NCBI GenBank assembly: GCA_934097015.1 | Contig: CAKONF010000035.1 | Coordinates: forward strand, 1 to 8,573 | Length of the DNA stretch: 8,573 bases | Origin: an uncultured Bacilli bacterium | GTDB taxonomy: Bacteria > Bacillota_I > Bacilli_A > RF39 > UBA660 | Direction of reading: 5' to 3' | Shown here: positions 1 to 7,347 of the stretch, piece by piece | Layout of the letters: every line of letters starts with the position of its first letter | How positions within the stretch are numbered: the stretch's first letter is position 1 | The notes under the pieces: generated by a model | What the model saw: the letters and a program-made list of their open reading frames with translations, nothing else | What the model was told of the DNA's origin: nothing | Database searches by the model: none | Position numbers and translations under genes: made by a program

Positions 1-9
1 TTCTTTATA

Positions 10-40
10 CCCCCCCCCCCAACGATTTTTGGGGTTGGGG
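10..40. repeat. C11 homopolymer followed by two TTGGGG units
   Basis: A run of eleven C (10-20) is followed by AACGATTT and two tandem TTGGGG units (29-34 and 35-40). CCCCAA (17-22) can pair with either unit, so two alternative GC-rich hairpins are possible. This is the most GC-rich spot in an otherwise very AT-rich window. It lies beyond the terminator of the lipoteichoic-acid synthase gene and no gene is visible here. A homopolymer of this length is prone to slippage and to sequencing error. No function is claimed. Confidence 0.6.
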
Positions 41-114
41 AAGAAGTATGTTTCTTGTTTTTTCATGAATCGTAAAAATTGTTTTAGGTATTTCTACCTT
101 AAATAAATATTATC

Positions 115-146
115 AAAAAAAGATATTTTATTCAATACCTTTTTTT
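115..146 (-). terminator. Intrinsic terminator of the lipoteichoic-acid synthase gene
   Basis: Read on the minus strand, seven A, GG and TATT pair with AATA, TC and seven T around a six-base loop. This gives a 13-bp stem with one G-U wobble, and its 3' arm is itself the T7 tract. It starts a few bases beyond the TAA stop at 154. The wobble pairs only in the minus-strand RNA; on the plus strand that position is an A-C mismatch. This favours termination of the minus-strand gene. Confidence 0.75.
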
Positions 147-153
147 AACATTT

Positions 154-2223
154 TTATGATTCTTTACTATTATTTTCTTTTACTTCATTTTGTTTAGTAT
201 ATACATTTCCATTTAATGAATTATATAAGTAATTAAAATAATTATTTTTAATTGCTAAACTACTCATTTTTATTTTTGTATCTATTTTATTGTTGATATT
301 TTGTAATTCTTCTACAGTATAAGTTTTATCTTTATAATATTCTATATCACTTCTTGAAGCATTATAATATGCATATTCATTTTTCCAACTACCATCTGCA
401 AAAACAACTAGAGATTCGTAATCTTTACTTAATAAATCAGTTCCCATATAAAGTCTTGGATCATAATCTAGATCAAATAGATTTGCTATCGTTGGAAGTA
501 TATTAATGTATGAAGTATATGAATCATATTCTTTATTTTCTATTTTACTATTATATATAACAAAAGGTACTCTTTCATTTTCATAATCAACATTTGTATC
601 ATAATCTAATACTGTATTTATTGTATTAGTTGATAATCCATATGGATAATGATCTCCATACATAACTATTACAGTATCATCTAAAATACCTTTTTCTTTT
701 AATCCATCTAATAATATTCCTAGTGCATTATCTAATATTTTTAATTTAGATTTATATCTTTTTAAATCTATTCTAATATCTCTATCTTCATATAAACTTA
801 AATATTTATCCCCTTCTATAGAAGAGTAATAATATGGTTGATGACTGGAAACTGTTGTTAACCATGTCATAAAATGATCATTATCAACATCATCTATTAA
901 TTTTAAAACTTGTTCCATAAAATCTTCATCACTGGCCCAATTTTTATAAATATTAGAATATTCTATTCCTAACTTATCAGCACCATAATAAGCTTGACTT
1001 CCCATATTAGTATGTATTTCATTTCTATAATAATAGTGTTCTGTATAGTCGTGAGCACTAAATGTATAATATCCTTTATTATTAAATAAATTAAATATAC
1101 TTTCAAAATAAGTGTTCTTTCTATAATTATTTGCAGTACATGTATTATATATTGAAAATAAACTTGTCATTCCACTCATTTCATTATTACCAGTACTACA
1201 ACTATTTCTAGGACTATAATTATTTTTCCAGTGCCATCCTTCACTATACATTTTATAAAAGTTCGGATAATCTTCTTCATTAATTATAATATCATTTACA
1301 CTTTCTAACATTATTACAATTAGATTTTTATCTTTAAATAATCCAGTATATGAATTAGTATCTGTTATATTATTATTAATAAAATAATTATTTAATGTAT
1401 TTAATGTTTCATTAGTTTCATTATCTATTAAATTATTCCAATTAGTATCATTAAATTTTCTAGTACTATTTTCTTTTTTATATTCATTACTTTTATTTTC
1501 TACTTTATAAATTACTTTTTGATTAGTTGGAAAAAAATAATTATTTACATCTAATAAACCAAAAGTTGTTATACCAAATTGTTTAATTGTTATACTTGGT
1601 ACTGATGGATTTATAAATAATTTTTTATTTTCTACTGTTTGTAATTTATTTTGCATAAAAGGTATGTATAGTGTTAATAAATATATGTTAGATAATAAGC
1701 ATAGTATTAATGTATTTAAACATATTTTTTTTATATATAATTTTTTATTAATATTTTTATAATTATTTTTAAAATTATTTATATTATATTTTTTTATAAT
1801 TTTTTTATTTATAAATATATAATATATTATTATTAATATAAATGGCAATAAATTAAAATAATAATACCATTTAAAACTTAATATAAATTCTCTTATATAG
1901 TCTATTACAGCACCTAATTGACTAGATGTACCTAAAGACATATATACTCCAATAAAGTTATTAAATCCAGTTTCTACAAATGCATATATACTACATATAA
2001 ATATAAATATTATATTAATATATTTATGTATTTTTTTATTAATAAAGTATTCTATATTGCTAATAATAAAACTTATTATAAAAGAAGATATTATTATTCT
2101 AATAGTTGAATAATCTATTATTTTATAAAAATTAACTATTTTAAATATTATTTCTAGTATTATTAAAAATATAAAATTAATTATAGTATTTAATAATATG
2201 TTTTTATTTATATATTTTTTCAT
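154..2223 (-). CDS. LtaS-type lipoteichoic acid synthase / sulfatase-family membrane protein
   Basis: 689 residues with the two-part layout of LtaS: about five N-terminal membrane segments (roughly 9-31, 40-58, 67-86, 119-138, 167-189), a linker, then an extracellular sulfatase-fold domain from about residue 298. LtaS enzymes transfer glycerol phosphate from phosphatidylglycerol to the growing lipoteichoic acid chain at the outer membrane face. The expected metal and catalytic positions are visible: LIVIMLES (E307), a threonine nucleophile in CSTGNNE (T344), SSHQPY (H461) and YGDHYPYG (D524, H525). The nucleophile context differs from the usual GKTSDAE, so this may be a paralogue with another polyol-phosphate polymer or a primase-like role. 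The start is supported by AAAGGAG, 12 bases upstream. An extracellular Cys pair (342, 362) flanks the nucleophile. The gene is transcribed alone and ends at a terminator. The family call is firm; the exact product is inferred. Confidence 0.9.
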   Translation of the reverse strand: MKKYINKNILLNTIINFIFLIILEIIFKIVNFYKIIDYSTIRIIISSFIISFIISNIEYFINKKIHKYINIIFIFICSIYAFVETGFNNFIGVYMSLGTSSQLGAVIDYIREFILSFKWYYYFNLLPFILIIIYYIFINKKIIKKYNINNFKNNYKNINKKLYIKKICLNTLILCLLSNIYLLTLYIPFMQNKLQTVENKKLFINPSVPSITIKQFGITTFGLLDVNNYFFPTNQKVIYKVENKSNEYKKENSTRKFNDTNWNNLIDNETNETLNTLNNYFINNNITDTNSYTGLFKDKNLIVIMLESVNDIIINEEDYPNFYKMYSEGWHWKNNYSPRNSCSTGNNEMSGMTSLFSIYNTCTANNYRKNTYFESIFNLFNNKGYYTFSAHDYTEHYYYRNEIHTNMGSQAYYGADKLGIEYSNIYKNWASDEDFMEQVLKLIDDVDNDHFMTWLTTVSSHQPYYYSSIEGDKYLSLYEDRDIRIDLKRYKSKLKILDNALGILLDGLKEKGILDDTVIVMYGDHYPYGLSTNTINTVLDYDTNVDYENERVPFVIYNSKIENKEYDSYTSYINILPTIANLFDLDYDPRLYMGTDLLSKDYESLVVFADGSWKNEYAYYNASRSDIEYYKDKTYTVEELQNINNKIDTKIKMSSLAIKNNYFNYLYNSLNGNVYTKQNEVKENNSKES

Positions 2224-2260
2224 ATCTTTTATATACTCCTTTAAGACATATTAAATATAA

Positions 2261-2279
2261 TATAACAATATTTGTTATA
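2261..2279. promoter_or_regulatory. 8-3-8 inverted repeat in the leader of the lipoteichoic-acid synthase gene
   Basis: TATAACAA (2261-2268) and TTGTTATA (2272-2279) form a perfect inverted repeat with a three-base centre, 38 bp upstream of the synthase start codon. TATATT-like -10 sequences lie next to it on the minus strand, but no good -35 is visible. It could be an operator or a weak RNA hairpin. AT-rich DNA produces such repeats by chance, so confidence is low. Confidence 0.3.
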
Positions 2280-2368
2280 AGTCCATATAACATTTTAATT
2301 TTATTAAATAAATTTGAAATAATTGTGAATTTATAATATATTTTATACGTAAATTATATATTTGTTTG

Positions 2369-2397
2369 TTGATATTAACATGGTATAAATGTATAAT
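2369..2397 (+). promoter_or_regulatory. Sigma-A-type promoter of the DUF192 gene
   Basis: TTGATA (2369-2374) and TATAAT (2392-2397) are separated by exactly 17 bp. Transcription would start near 2404, leaving a leader of about 30 bases that contains GGTGA (2426-2430) just before the ATG at 2435. Confidence 0.75.
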
Positions 2398-2434
2398 TAT
2401 TTTAAGAGTTAGAATATAATAAATTGGTGATGTT

Positions 2435-2740
2435 ATGAAAATTATACGAGCTACTAGTTTTAAGGATAAATTAATTGGATTGATGAATAAGAAAAATATA
2501 GATTATGGTTTATTAATTGAGGATTGTAAAAGTATTCATACATTTTTTATGTTAGAAAATATAGATGTGTTATTGCTTGATAAAAATAATAGGATTCTTA
2601 TGATTAATAGAAATGTTTTGCCTAATAAGATTGTTATTTTTAAAAATAGTAATAAAACTAATATATTAGAATTACCTAGTAATGCATCTTTCAATTTAAA
2701 AGTAAATGATATTATAGATATAGATAATTTTGAAATTTAA
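2435..2740 (+). CDS. DUF192 (UPF0127) family protein, cytoplasmic short form
   Basis: 101 residues matching the order of the DUF192 core: a basic start with GLM at 15-17, an IHTFFML segment at about 34-40 where the family usually has FWMKNT-like residues, a strand rich in hydrophobic residues ending in DKNNRI, and ILELP at about 77-81 followed by a VNDII turn. The glycine that normally follows ELP is replaced here (LPSNAS). There is no signal peptide, whereas many DUF192 proteins are exported or lipid-anchored, so this copy probably stays in the cytoplasm. The biochemical function of the family is unknown to me. The start is fixed by GGTGA four bases upstream of ATG and by its own promoter. 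It is convergent with argS; the two stop codons are only 18 bp apart and share one hairpin. Confidence 0.72.
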   Translation: MKIIRATSFKDKLIGLMNKKNIDYGLLIEDCKSIHTFFMLENIDVLLLDKNNRILMINRNVLPNKIVIFKNSNKTNILELPSNASFNLKVNDIIDIDNFEI

Positions 2741-2760
2741 AAAAACGAGTTTAACTCGTT
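2739..2760 (-). terminator. Intrinsic terminator of argS in the convergent gap
   Basis: AACGAG (2744-2749) and CTCGTT (2755-2760) form a 6-bp stem with a TTTAA loop. On the minus strand it is followed by a run of seven T (A-run 2739-2745), giving a standard terminator that overlaps the argS stop codon. On the plus strand the hairpin is followed only by TTAAATTT, so it would terminate the DUF192 transcript less efficiently. Confidence 0.75.
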
Positions 2761-4498
2761 AAATTTCATCTGGAACTGTTATTGCCAATATATTAAGTAG
2801 ATACATGTTAGTTTTATATACTAAATTAGTAAGAGTAATATAGCTTTCTTTTTTTTCTAAATCTTTTTCATTATTAACATTTATATTTGAATAAAATGCG
2901 TTGTAGCTGTTTGTTAATTTGTATAAGTATTCACATATTTCATTTAAACTTCTATCATTGAATGATTTAATCATTATATTTCTTAAATTTAAAAGATTTA
3001 AAATAATATTTCTTTCTTCTTGAGTACTTATTTTTATATATTTATTTGGTTTTATATCACATTTATTTATTAATGATTTCATTCTTACTGTATTATATAA
3101 AAGATATGGTCCTGTTTTACCATTTATGTCACTAAATTTTATTGGATCAAATATGTAATCTGTACTTCTATGTGGTAATAAATCTCCATATTTTATTGCT
3201 GCAAGTGCTAGTTTTAATGCAACATCATCTTTTTTGCTATCTGGTATGTTATCTTTGATAACTTTTTTTGTTTCGTTTTTAACAAGTTCTATTAGGCTAT
3301 TTAAACTCATTACTCCACCATCACGTGTTTTAAATGGTTTTCCATCTGGTCCATTCATAGTTCCAAATCCATACCATTCTAAGTCTATATTTTTTGGAAT
3401 AATATTAGTTTTATATGCAGCTCTAAATGCTTCAATAAAATGTAATTCTTGTCTTATATCTGTTAGATATATTATTTTATTAAATTTAAATCTTTGTTTT
3501 CTTGAATAAAGTGTTGCTAATTCTGTTGTATCATATAACACTCCTCCGTCGCTTTTTATTAAAATTACTGGAGGTATTTCTCTTGTATCACTTTCTTCTT
3601 TTACATTAATTATTGTAGCACCATCACTGATTTCAGTATAATTATTATCTATTAAGTAATCTAATAGAGGTTTGATATATGGATCAGCATCGTATTCTCC
3701 TTCCCACATATCAAAAGTGCAACCAATTAAAGTATATATTTTTTTAATATCATTAACTGATAATGTATAGAAAGTTTTCCATAGATCATAAATACCCTTT
3801 TCTCTATTTTGAAGTCTTGTTGTAAATTTTCTTGCTTCTTCTAAATAATTTTTATCTTCTTTAGCACGCATGCTAGCATATGGATATATTTCATTTAGTT
3901 CTTCTAAAGTTATAGGACATTCTGTAGGATATGTTCCATTATAATTTTCATCAAAGAATACTAATTCTGGATATCTTTTTGATAATTCACAAAGAATAAG
4001 TCCCATTGGTCTACCCCAATCTCCTAAATGAACATCACTTATAGTTTTATATCCAATTTCTTCACATAATCTTTTTATAGCTTCTCCAATATTTGGGCTT
4101 CTTAAATGTCCTGCGTGTAGTTCTTTTGCAACATTTGCTCCACCATAATCTAAAAATATTGTTTCATCAGTATCTATTTTATATGTATTAATTTTAAAAT
4201 CTTCATTTATTTTATTTATATAATTTGTTAATAAATCATCACTTAAAGTTAAATTAATAAAACCAGGTCCAGCAATATTAACATCTTTAAAATATGTTGT
4301 TTTATCTAGTTCTTCTTTTAATAAATTTGCTATATCTTTAGGATTTTTTTTATATATACCAGCTAATTTCATACAGCCATTATATTGATAATCTCCTAAA
4401 TCTGGTCTATTTGAAACATTTAATTTTACTTCATCAATATAACCCAATTTATTTAAAATGTTTTTTAATTCATTTTCTAAAAATAGTATTAAATTCAT
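2759..4498 (-). CDS. argS: Arginyl-tRNA synthetase
   Basis: 579 residues, the normal length for bacterial ArgS, a class I enzyme that charges tRNA-Arg with arginine in the cytoplasm. Domains in order: an N-terminal ArgS-specific domain (about 1-105, with DLGDYQ near 33-38 and GPGFIN at 77-82), then the Rossmann catalytic core. The ATP-binding HIGH motif appears as HAGH (128-131) within KELHAGHLRS. GDWGRPMG follows, and the degenerate KMSKS-equivalent loop reads PFKTRDGGVMSL. The C-terminal DALR anticodon-binding domain begins around GPYLLYNTVR and ends in PDEI, close to the usual PE.M ending. AAAGGAAA lies 8 bases upstream of the ATG. The gene has its own promoter and terminator, so it appears monocistronic. 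All its tryptophans are TGG, which supports the standard code. Confidence 0.97.
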   Translation of the reverse strand: MNLILFLENELKNILNKLGYIDEVKLNVSNRPDLGDYQYNGCMKLAGIYKKNPKDIANLLKEELDKTTYFKDVNIAGPGFINLTLSDDLLTNYINKINEDFKINTYKIDTDETIFLDYGGANVAKELHAGHLRSPNIGEAIKRLCEEIGYKTISDVHLGDWGRPMGLILCELSKRYPELVFFDENYNGTYPTECPITLEELNEIYPYASMRAKEDKNYLEEARKFTTRLQNREKGIYDLWKTFYTLSVNDIKKIYTLIGCTFDMWEGEYDADPYIKPLLDYLIDNNYTEISDGATIINVKEESDTREIPPVILIKSDGGVLYDTTELATLYSRKQRFKFNKIIYLTDIRQELHFIEAFRAAYKTNIIPKNIDLEWYGFGTMNGPDGKPFKTRDGGVMSLNSLIELVKNETKKVIKDNIPDSKKDDVALKLALAAIKYGDLLPHRSTDYIFDPIKFSDINGKTGPYLLYNTVRMKSLINKCDIKPNKYIKISTQEERNIILNLLNLRNIMIKSFNDRSLNEICEYLYKLTNSYNAFYSNINVNNEKDLEKKESYITLTNLVYKTNMYLLNILAITVPDEI

Positions 4499-4522
4499 AA
4501 TTAATTTCCTTTCATTAAATTT

Positions 4523-4551
4523 ATTATATATGAATGAAAAGAAAAATTCAA
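4523..4551 (-). promoter_or_regulatory. argS: Sigma-A-type promoter of argS
   Basis: On the minus strand TTGAAT (complement of 4546-4551) and TATAAT (complement of 4523-4528) are separated by 17 bp. Predicted initiation near 4516 gives a short leader of about 18 bases that holds only the ribosome binding site. There is no room for a T-box leader, so tRNA-sensing attenuation of argS is not expected here. Confidence 0.75.
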
Positions 4552-4566
4552 TAAAAGAAAAATAAA

Positions 4567-5643
4567 TTAAATGTTATTTTTTAATTTATTTTGTATAAGT
4601 TCTTTATTTTTTCTTAGTCTTTCATTATTAGAATTATATTTTAAAGCTTTGTCTATATAGAATAATGATTCTTCATATAATGATAAATAATAGTAATTTA
4701 AACTCATAATATCTTCTATTGTTCCATCCCAACAAAATACTTCGTTTATATAAATCATATCTTTATTTTTTATTTCTAATGCTTTTAATAAGTAATAAAT
4801 ACTATCTAAGTATTTATTTTGTTTATTAAGTAATATTCCTAGTTCTGTATATGCTTCTCTTATATTTGGCGCTTCTTTTATCGCTAGTTTGTACCAAAAT
4901 TCTGCTTCTTTTTCGTTATTTAAATTTATATAACATCTTGCTATAAAACGCATACTTGCAGCTCTTTCTAAATTCCATGTTGCATTTTTTAATTCTAAAT
5001 GACGTTTAAGAGTATTAATTGCTTCTTCCCATTTTCCATAATACATATATTCTCTTCCTAAATAATGCATATTTCTATCATCATTAGGATCTTCTTTAAC
5101 TGATAATTCTAAAAGTTCTAGATAACTACTTCTTGACTTTGTTTGATCTGGAAAATGATTTAATATTATTTCTTTAATTGTTTGACTTTTTTCAGTTTCC
5201 TTACAAGTTAATACTTCATGTACTGGGTGAGTCCAATAGTATCCATATTTAGGATGAATATTATTCAAAAGAAATGATACGTCTCCTTCATTATTTTCAT
5301 TTATATGCCAATTATATGTATAATAAACTCTGGAACCTTTTATATATTTTTCTTCTAAAAGTTTTCTCCATCCTGGAATAAATTTTTCATCTAAATCAGT
5401 ACATACACAAATATCTGTATCATTTGGAACCATATCTAATGATATATTTCTTGCTACATCAAATCTCCATGGTTTAATGATTTCACTTTTTACTTTTACT
5501 CCTAATTCTTTTAATAGTTTAACTGTATTGTCTGTTGAACCAGTATCAAGTGCATATATTTCATCTGCTTCTTTCATACTTTCATACCAAGTTTTAACAA
5601 ATTTTTCTTCATTTTTACAAATTGCATAAACACATATTTTCAT
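4567..5643 (-). CDS. Family 2 glycosyltransferase with C-terminal TPR repeats
   Basis: About 358 residues from the preferred start. The N-terminal half is a GT-A fold of glycosyltransferase family 2: MKICVYAICKNEEKF opens the nucleotide-sugar fold, LDTGSTDNT (32-40) is the family signature, WRFDVARNISLD (59-70) is typical of the WaaE-like subgroup, DLD (83-85) is the DXD-type metal site, and HPVHE (139-143) lies near the acceptor side. From about residue 188 there are at least three TPR-like helix pairs, such as YLGREYMYYGKWEEAINTL and later KAL-type units. No signal peptide or membrane segment is seen, so it should be cytoplasmic or bound to a partner. The acceptor, polysaccharide or protein, cannot be told. 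An ATG 12 bases further upstream has no ribosome binding site of its own. It sits exactly where GGTGA serves the ATG at 5643, so the shorter form is preferred. Confidence 0.88.
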   Translation of the reverse strand: MKICVYAICKNEEKFVKTWYESMKEADEIYALDTGSTDNTVKLLKELGVKVKSEIIKPWRFDVARNISLDMVPNDTDICVCTDLDEKFIPGWRKLLEEKYIKGSRVYYTYNWHINENNEGDVSFLLNNIHPKYGYYWTHPVHEVLTCKETEKSQTIKEIILNHFPDQTKSRSSYLELLELSVKEDPNDDRNMHYLGREYMYYGKWEEAINTLKRHLELKNATWNLERAASMRFIARCYINLNNEKEAEFWYKLAIKEAPNIREAYTELGILLNKQNKYLDSIYYLLKALEIKNKDMIYINEVFCWDGTIEDIMSLNYYYLSLYEESLFYIDKALKYNSNNERLRKNKELIQNKLKNNI

Positions 5644-5674
5644 TTTTTTCACCATTAAAATATATGTTTGATTT

Positions 5675-5699
5675 AAAAAAAGAGAATAGTAATCTATTC
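5675..5699 (-). terminator. Intrinsic terminator of the liaF-like/DUF4097 operon
   Basis: On the minus strand GAATAG, ATTA loop and CTATTC form a 6-bp stem (5684-5699), followed by TC and seven T (A-run 5675-5681). The DUF4097 stop codon TAG lies inside the hairpin. It separates the envelope operon from the glycosyltransferase. No convincing promoter is visible in the short gap before the glycosyltransferase, so some read-through may feed that gene. Confidence 0.8.
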
Positions 5700-6494
5700 A
5701 GTTATAACTTTTATATTTCCTATTCCACCATCTATTTTTATAATGTTATTTCCATTACTATATGTAGCATTATCATTTAATTCTTCATTATTTATTTTTA
5801 TAGAACCTATTCCTTTATTAATTTTAAACGTATAATTGTCTTTACTATCTAGTAATTTTAAACTTAGTTTTCCTATTCCAGTATCTATTTTATTATTTCC
5901 TATCAATACACTATTTATATTAAATTCACCTACACCCATATCTAGATCTAGATTATTTAATTTACTATTATTAATACTAACTTTACCTGCTCCTGTATCT
6001 ATTTTAACGTTATTATTAGCATATAATTCTTCAATTAAAACTTTTCCAGCACCAAAATTAAAATCTATATTATTTCCATTTAATTTATCAATGCTTAATA
6101 TTCCTACACCATTATCAATATTAATTTCATTAAATATTTTGTTTTCTGGTATAGTAAGAGTTAGTTCATATTTTGTGTTTAAATTTATATTTTTGTTTTC
6201 TTTTATAGTTAAAGTATTATCATCTTCTTTAACTTTTACATTTTTATTATTTGTTTCTAATTTAAAACTATCTCCTTTTTTTATATAAAGGCTTGTTAAA
6301 TTAAGTTTTATATTTATATCATTGCAATCGCTTAAATTTAATTGTTTATTATATACTTTATCATTTTTTTCATATGATGGATTAATATCATCAAATATTT
6401 TAAACATAGATAATAATCCAAATAGTATTGATATTATTAAGTAAAAAGCGAATGCTATTGATAGATATTTTATGATTTTTTGTACATTTGTCAT
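5694..6494 (-). CDS. DUF4097-family membrane-anchored beta-repeat protein
   Basis: 266 residues. One membrane segment (about 8-32) near the N-terminus is followed by an extracytoplasmic domain made almost entirely of short beta repeats. Units centred on GxG recur every roughly 19-24 residues: FNFGAGKV, IDTGAGKV, LDMGVGEF, IDTGIGKL, INKGIGSI and IDGGIGNI. Each is preceded by a short Asn/Asp-rich turn. This is the pattern of the DUF4097 (putative adhesin-like) family, expected to form a right-handed beta-helix or beta-roll. The start ATG overlaps the TGA stop of the upstream liaF-like gene (ATGA), with GGAG about 10 bases upstream, so the two are translationally coupled. In Firmicutes DUF4097 genes commonly accompany PspC/LiaF-type envelope stress genes. 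A sensing or scaffolding role is inferred, not shown. Confidence 0.82.
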   Translation of the reverse strand: MTNVQKIIKYLSIAFAFYLIISILFGLLSMFKIFDDINPSYEKNDKVYNKQLNLSDCNDINIKLNLTSLYIKKGDSFKLETNNKNVKVKEDDNTLTIKENKNINLNTKYELTLTIPENKIFNEINIDNGVGILSIDKLNGNNIDFNFGAGKVLIEELYANNNVKIDTGAGKVSINNSKLNNLDLDMGVGEFNINSVLIGNNKIDTGIGKLSLKLLDSKDNYTFKINKGIGSIKINNEELNDNATYSNGNNIIKIDGGIGNIKVITE

Positions 6495-7174
6495 TTGATC
6501 TCTACTCCGCCAAATATTGTTGTAGAATTAATATATATTGTTTTAGATTTTTCGTTTACTTTTTGTTTTGTTTTATCTTCTACTCCACCAAATATTGGAG
6601 TTGATTTTACTTTTATTTTTACATCTTTTGGAACAAGAATAGTTATTCCACCAAATACGCATGTAGAATTAATAACAACATCTTTTTTTATAATTGAATC
6701 TCTTAAATCTAATTTAATTCCTCCAAATATTGAATTTAATGTTGTTCCTTTAAATTCTTCGTTGTCATATTTTACATTTTGACTGCCAAAAGTTGAACAA
6801 TAATCATTCTCTTTTTTTAATTTTTCATTCAATTTATTTATTTCTTTATTTATTTTTGTATTGAATAAATCTTTAAATATAATTGATAATCCTACAATAA
6901 CTAATATAATTGGGAATATTAATTTCCATATAATATCAAAATCTATTATATTTCTTGATGATAACATAAGTATTACACCAATAACTATTAAAACAATATC
7001 ACCAGTTTTGTCATTATCTTTAAATAATCCAATAAAACCTGGTATTATTAGAAATAAAGTCCACCATCCTTTAAAGAATATATTTATATCTGTTATACCA
7101 GTTGCATTTAATCCAAATATTATTCCTAATATAATCAATACAAATCCCCACAATAAATTTCCGATCTTATTCAT
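6491..7174 (-). CDS. LiaF-like envelope stress membrane protein
   Basis: About 227 residues. The N-terminal half holds four hydrophobic segments of the LiaF/DUF5668 type (GNLLWGFVLIILGIIFG, then WWTLFLIIPGFIGLF, DIVLIVIGVILML, LIFPIILVIVGLSIIF). A short charged linker leads to a C-terminal beta domain with four repeats ending in the family's FGG signature: STFGSQNV, SIFGGIKL, CVFGGITI, PIFGGVED and TIFGGVEI (the first degenerate). LiaF proteins restrain the LiaS-LiaR two-component system that answers cell-wall antibiotics in Bacillus and relatives. No liaS or liaR is in this window. A GTG further upstream (7186) is open in frame but forms part of the GGTGA ribosome binding site of the ATG at 7174, so that ATG is preferred. 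It is first in a two-gene operon with the DUF4097 gene. Confidence 0.85.
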   Translation of the reverse strand: MNKIGNLLWGFVLIILGIIFGLNATGITDINIFFKGWWTLFLIIPGFIGLFKDNDKTGDIVLIVIGVILMLSSRNIIDFDIIWKLIFPIILVIVGLSIIFKDLFNTKINKEINKLNEKLKKENDYCSTFGSQNVKYDNEEFKGTTLNSIFGGIKLDLRDSIIKKDVVINSTCVFGGITILVPKDVKIKVKSTPIFGGVEDKTKQKVNEKSKTIYINSTTIFGGVEIK

Positions 7175-7197
7175 TTTTTTCACCACTTTCTAAATAA

Positions 7198-7226
7198 ATT
7201 ATATTATTTTATTTTAAAAAAGTAAA
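7198..7226 (-). promoter_or_regulatory. Promoter of the liaF-like/DUF4097 operon
   Basis: On the minus strand TTTACT (complement of 7221-7226) and TATAAT (complement of 7198-7203) are separated by 17 bp. The -10 is perfect and the -35 matches four of six consensus bases. A weak -35 is compatible with an activated promoter. The -35 lies inside the first copy of the direct repeat described at 7221-7260. Confidence 0.6.
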
Positions 7227-7303
7227 CTATTATTTGTATTTTTTTAGAGAAATAAACTATATTTTTGTTTAAAAAATATTTTGTAAAAATATGTAAAGTT
7301 TAC
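7221..7303. promoter_or_regulatory. Candidate operator repeats upstream of the liaF-like operon
   Basis: AGTAAACTAT (7221-7230) and AATAAACTAT (7251-7260) are spaced exactly 30 bp apart, close to three helical turns, so both would face the same side of the DNA. The related inverted form AGTTTACT lies at 7297-7304 within the palindrome GTAAAGTTTAC (7293-7303). The proximal copy covers the -35. This is the layout expected for a response-regulator or dimeric repressor site, but no regulator is encoded here. Confidence 0.4.
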
Positions 7304-7347
7304 TTAAAATCATTTTCTCTTTTCTTAAAGAAATTATAATATTTTTT

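Noticed and set aside
3234..3509. Plus-strand open frame of 91 codons inside argS
   Set aside because: It is antisense to conserved ArgS catalytic sequence and has no ribosome binding site or family resemblance.
4499..4566. A T-box or other riboswitch leader before argS
   Set aside because: The promoter sits about 20 bases from the start codon, leaving no leader to fold.
5836..7193. Three plus-strand open frames (5836-6288, 6480-6782, 6861-7193) opposite the DUF4097 and LiaF-like genes
   Set aside because: Their Pro- and Phe-rich or Ile-rich repeats are the complement of the repeated glycine motifs and hydrophobic helices of the real genes.
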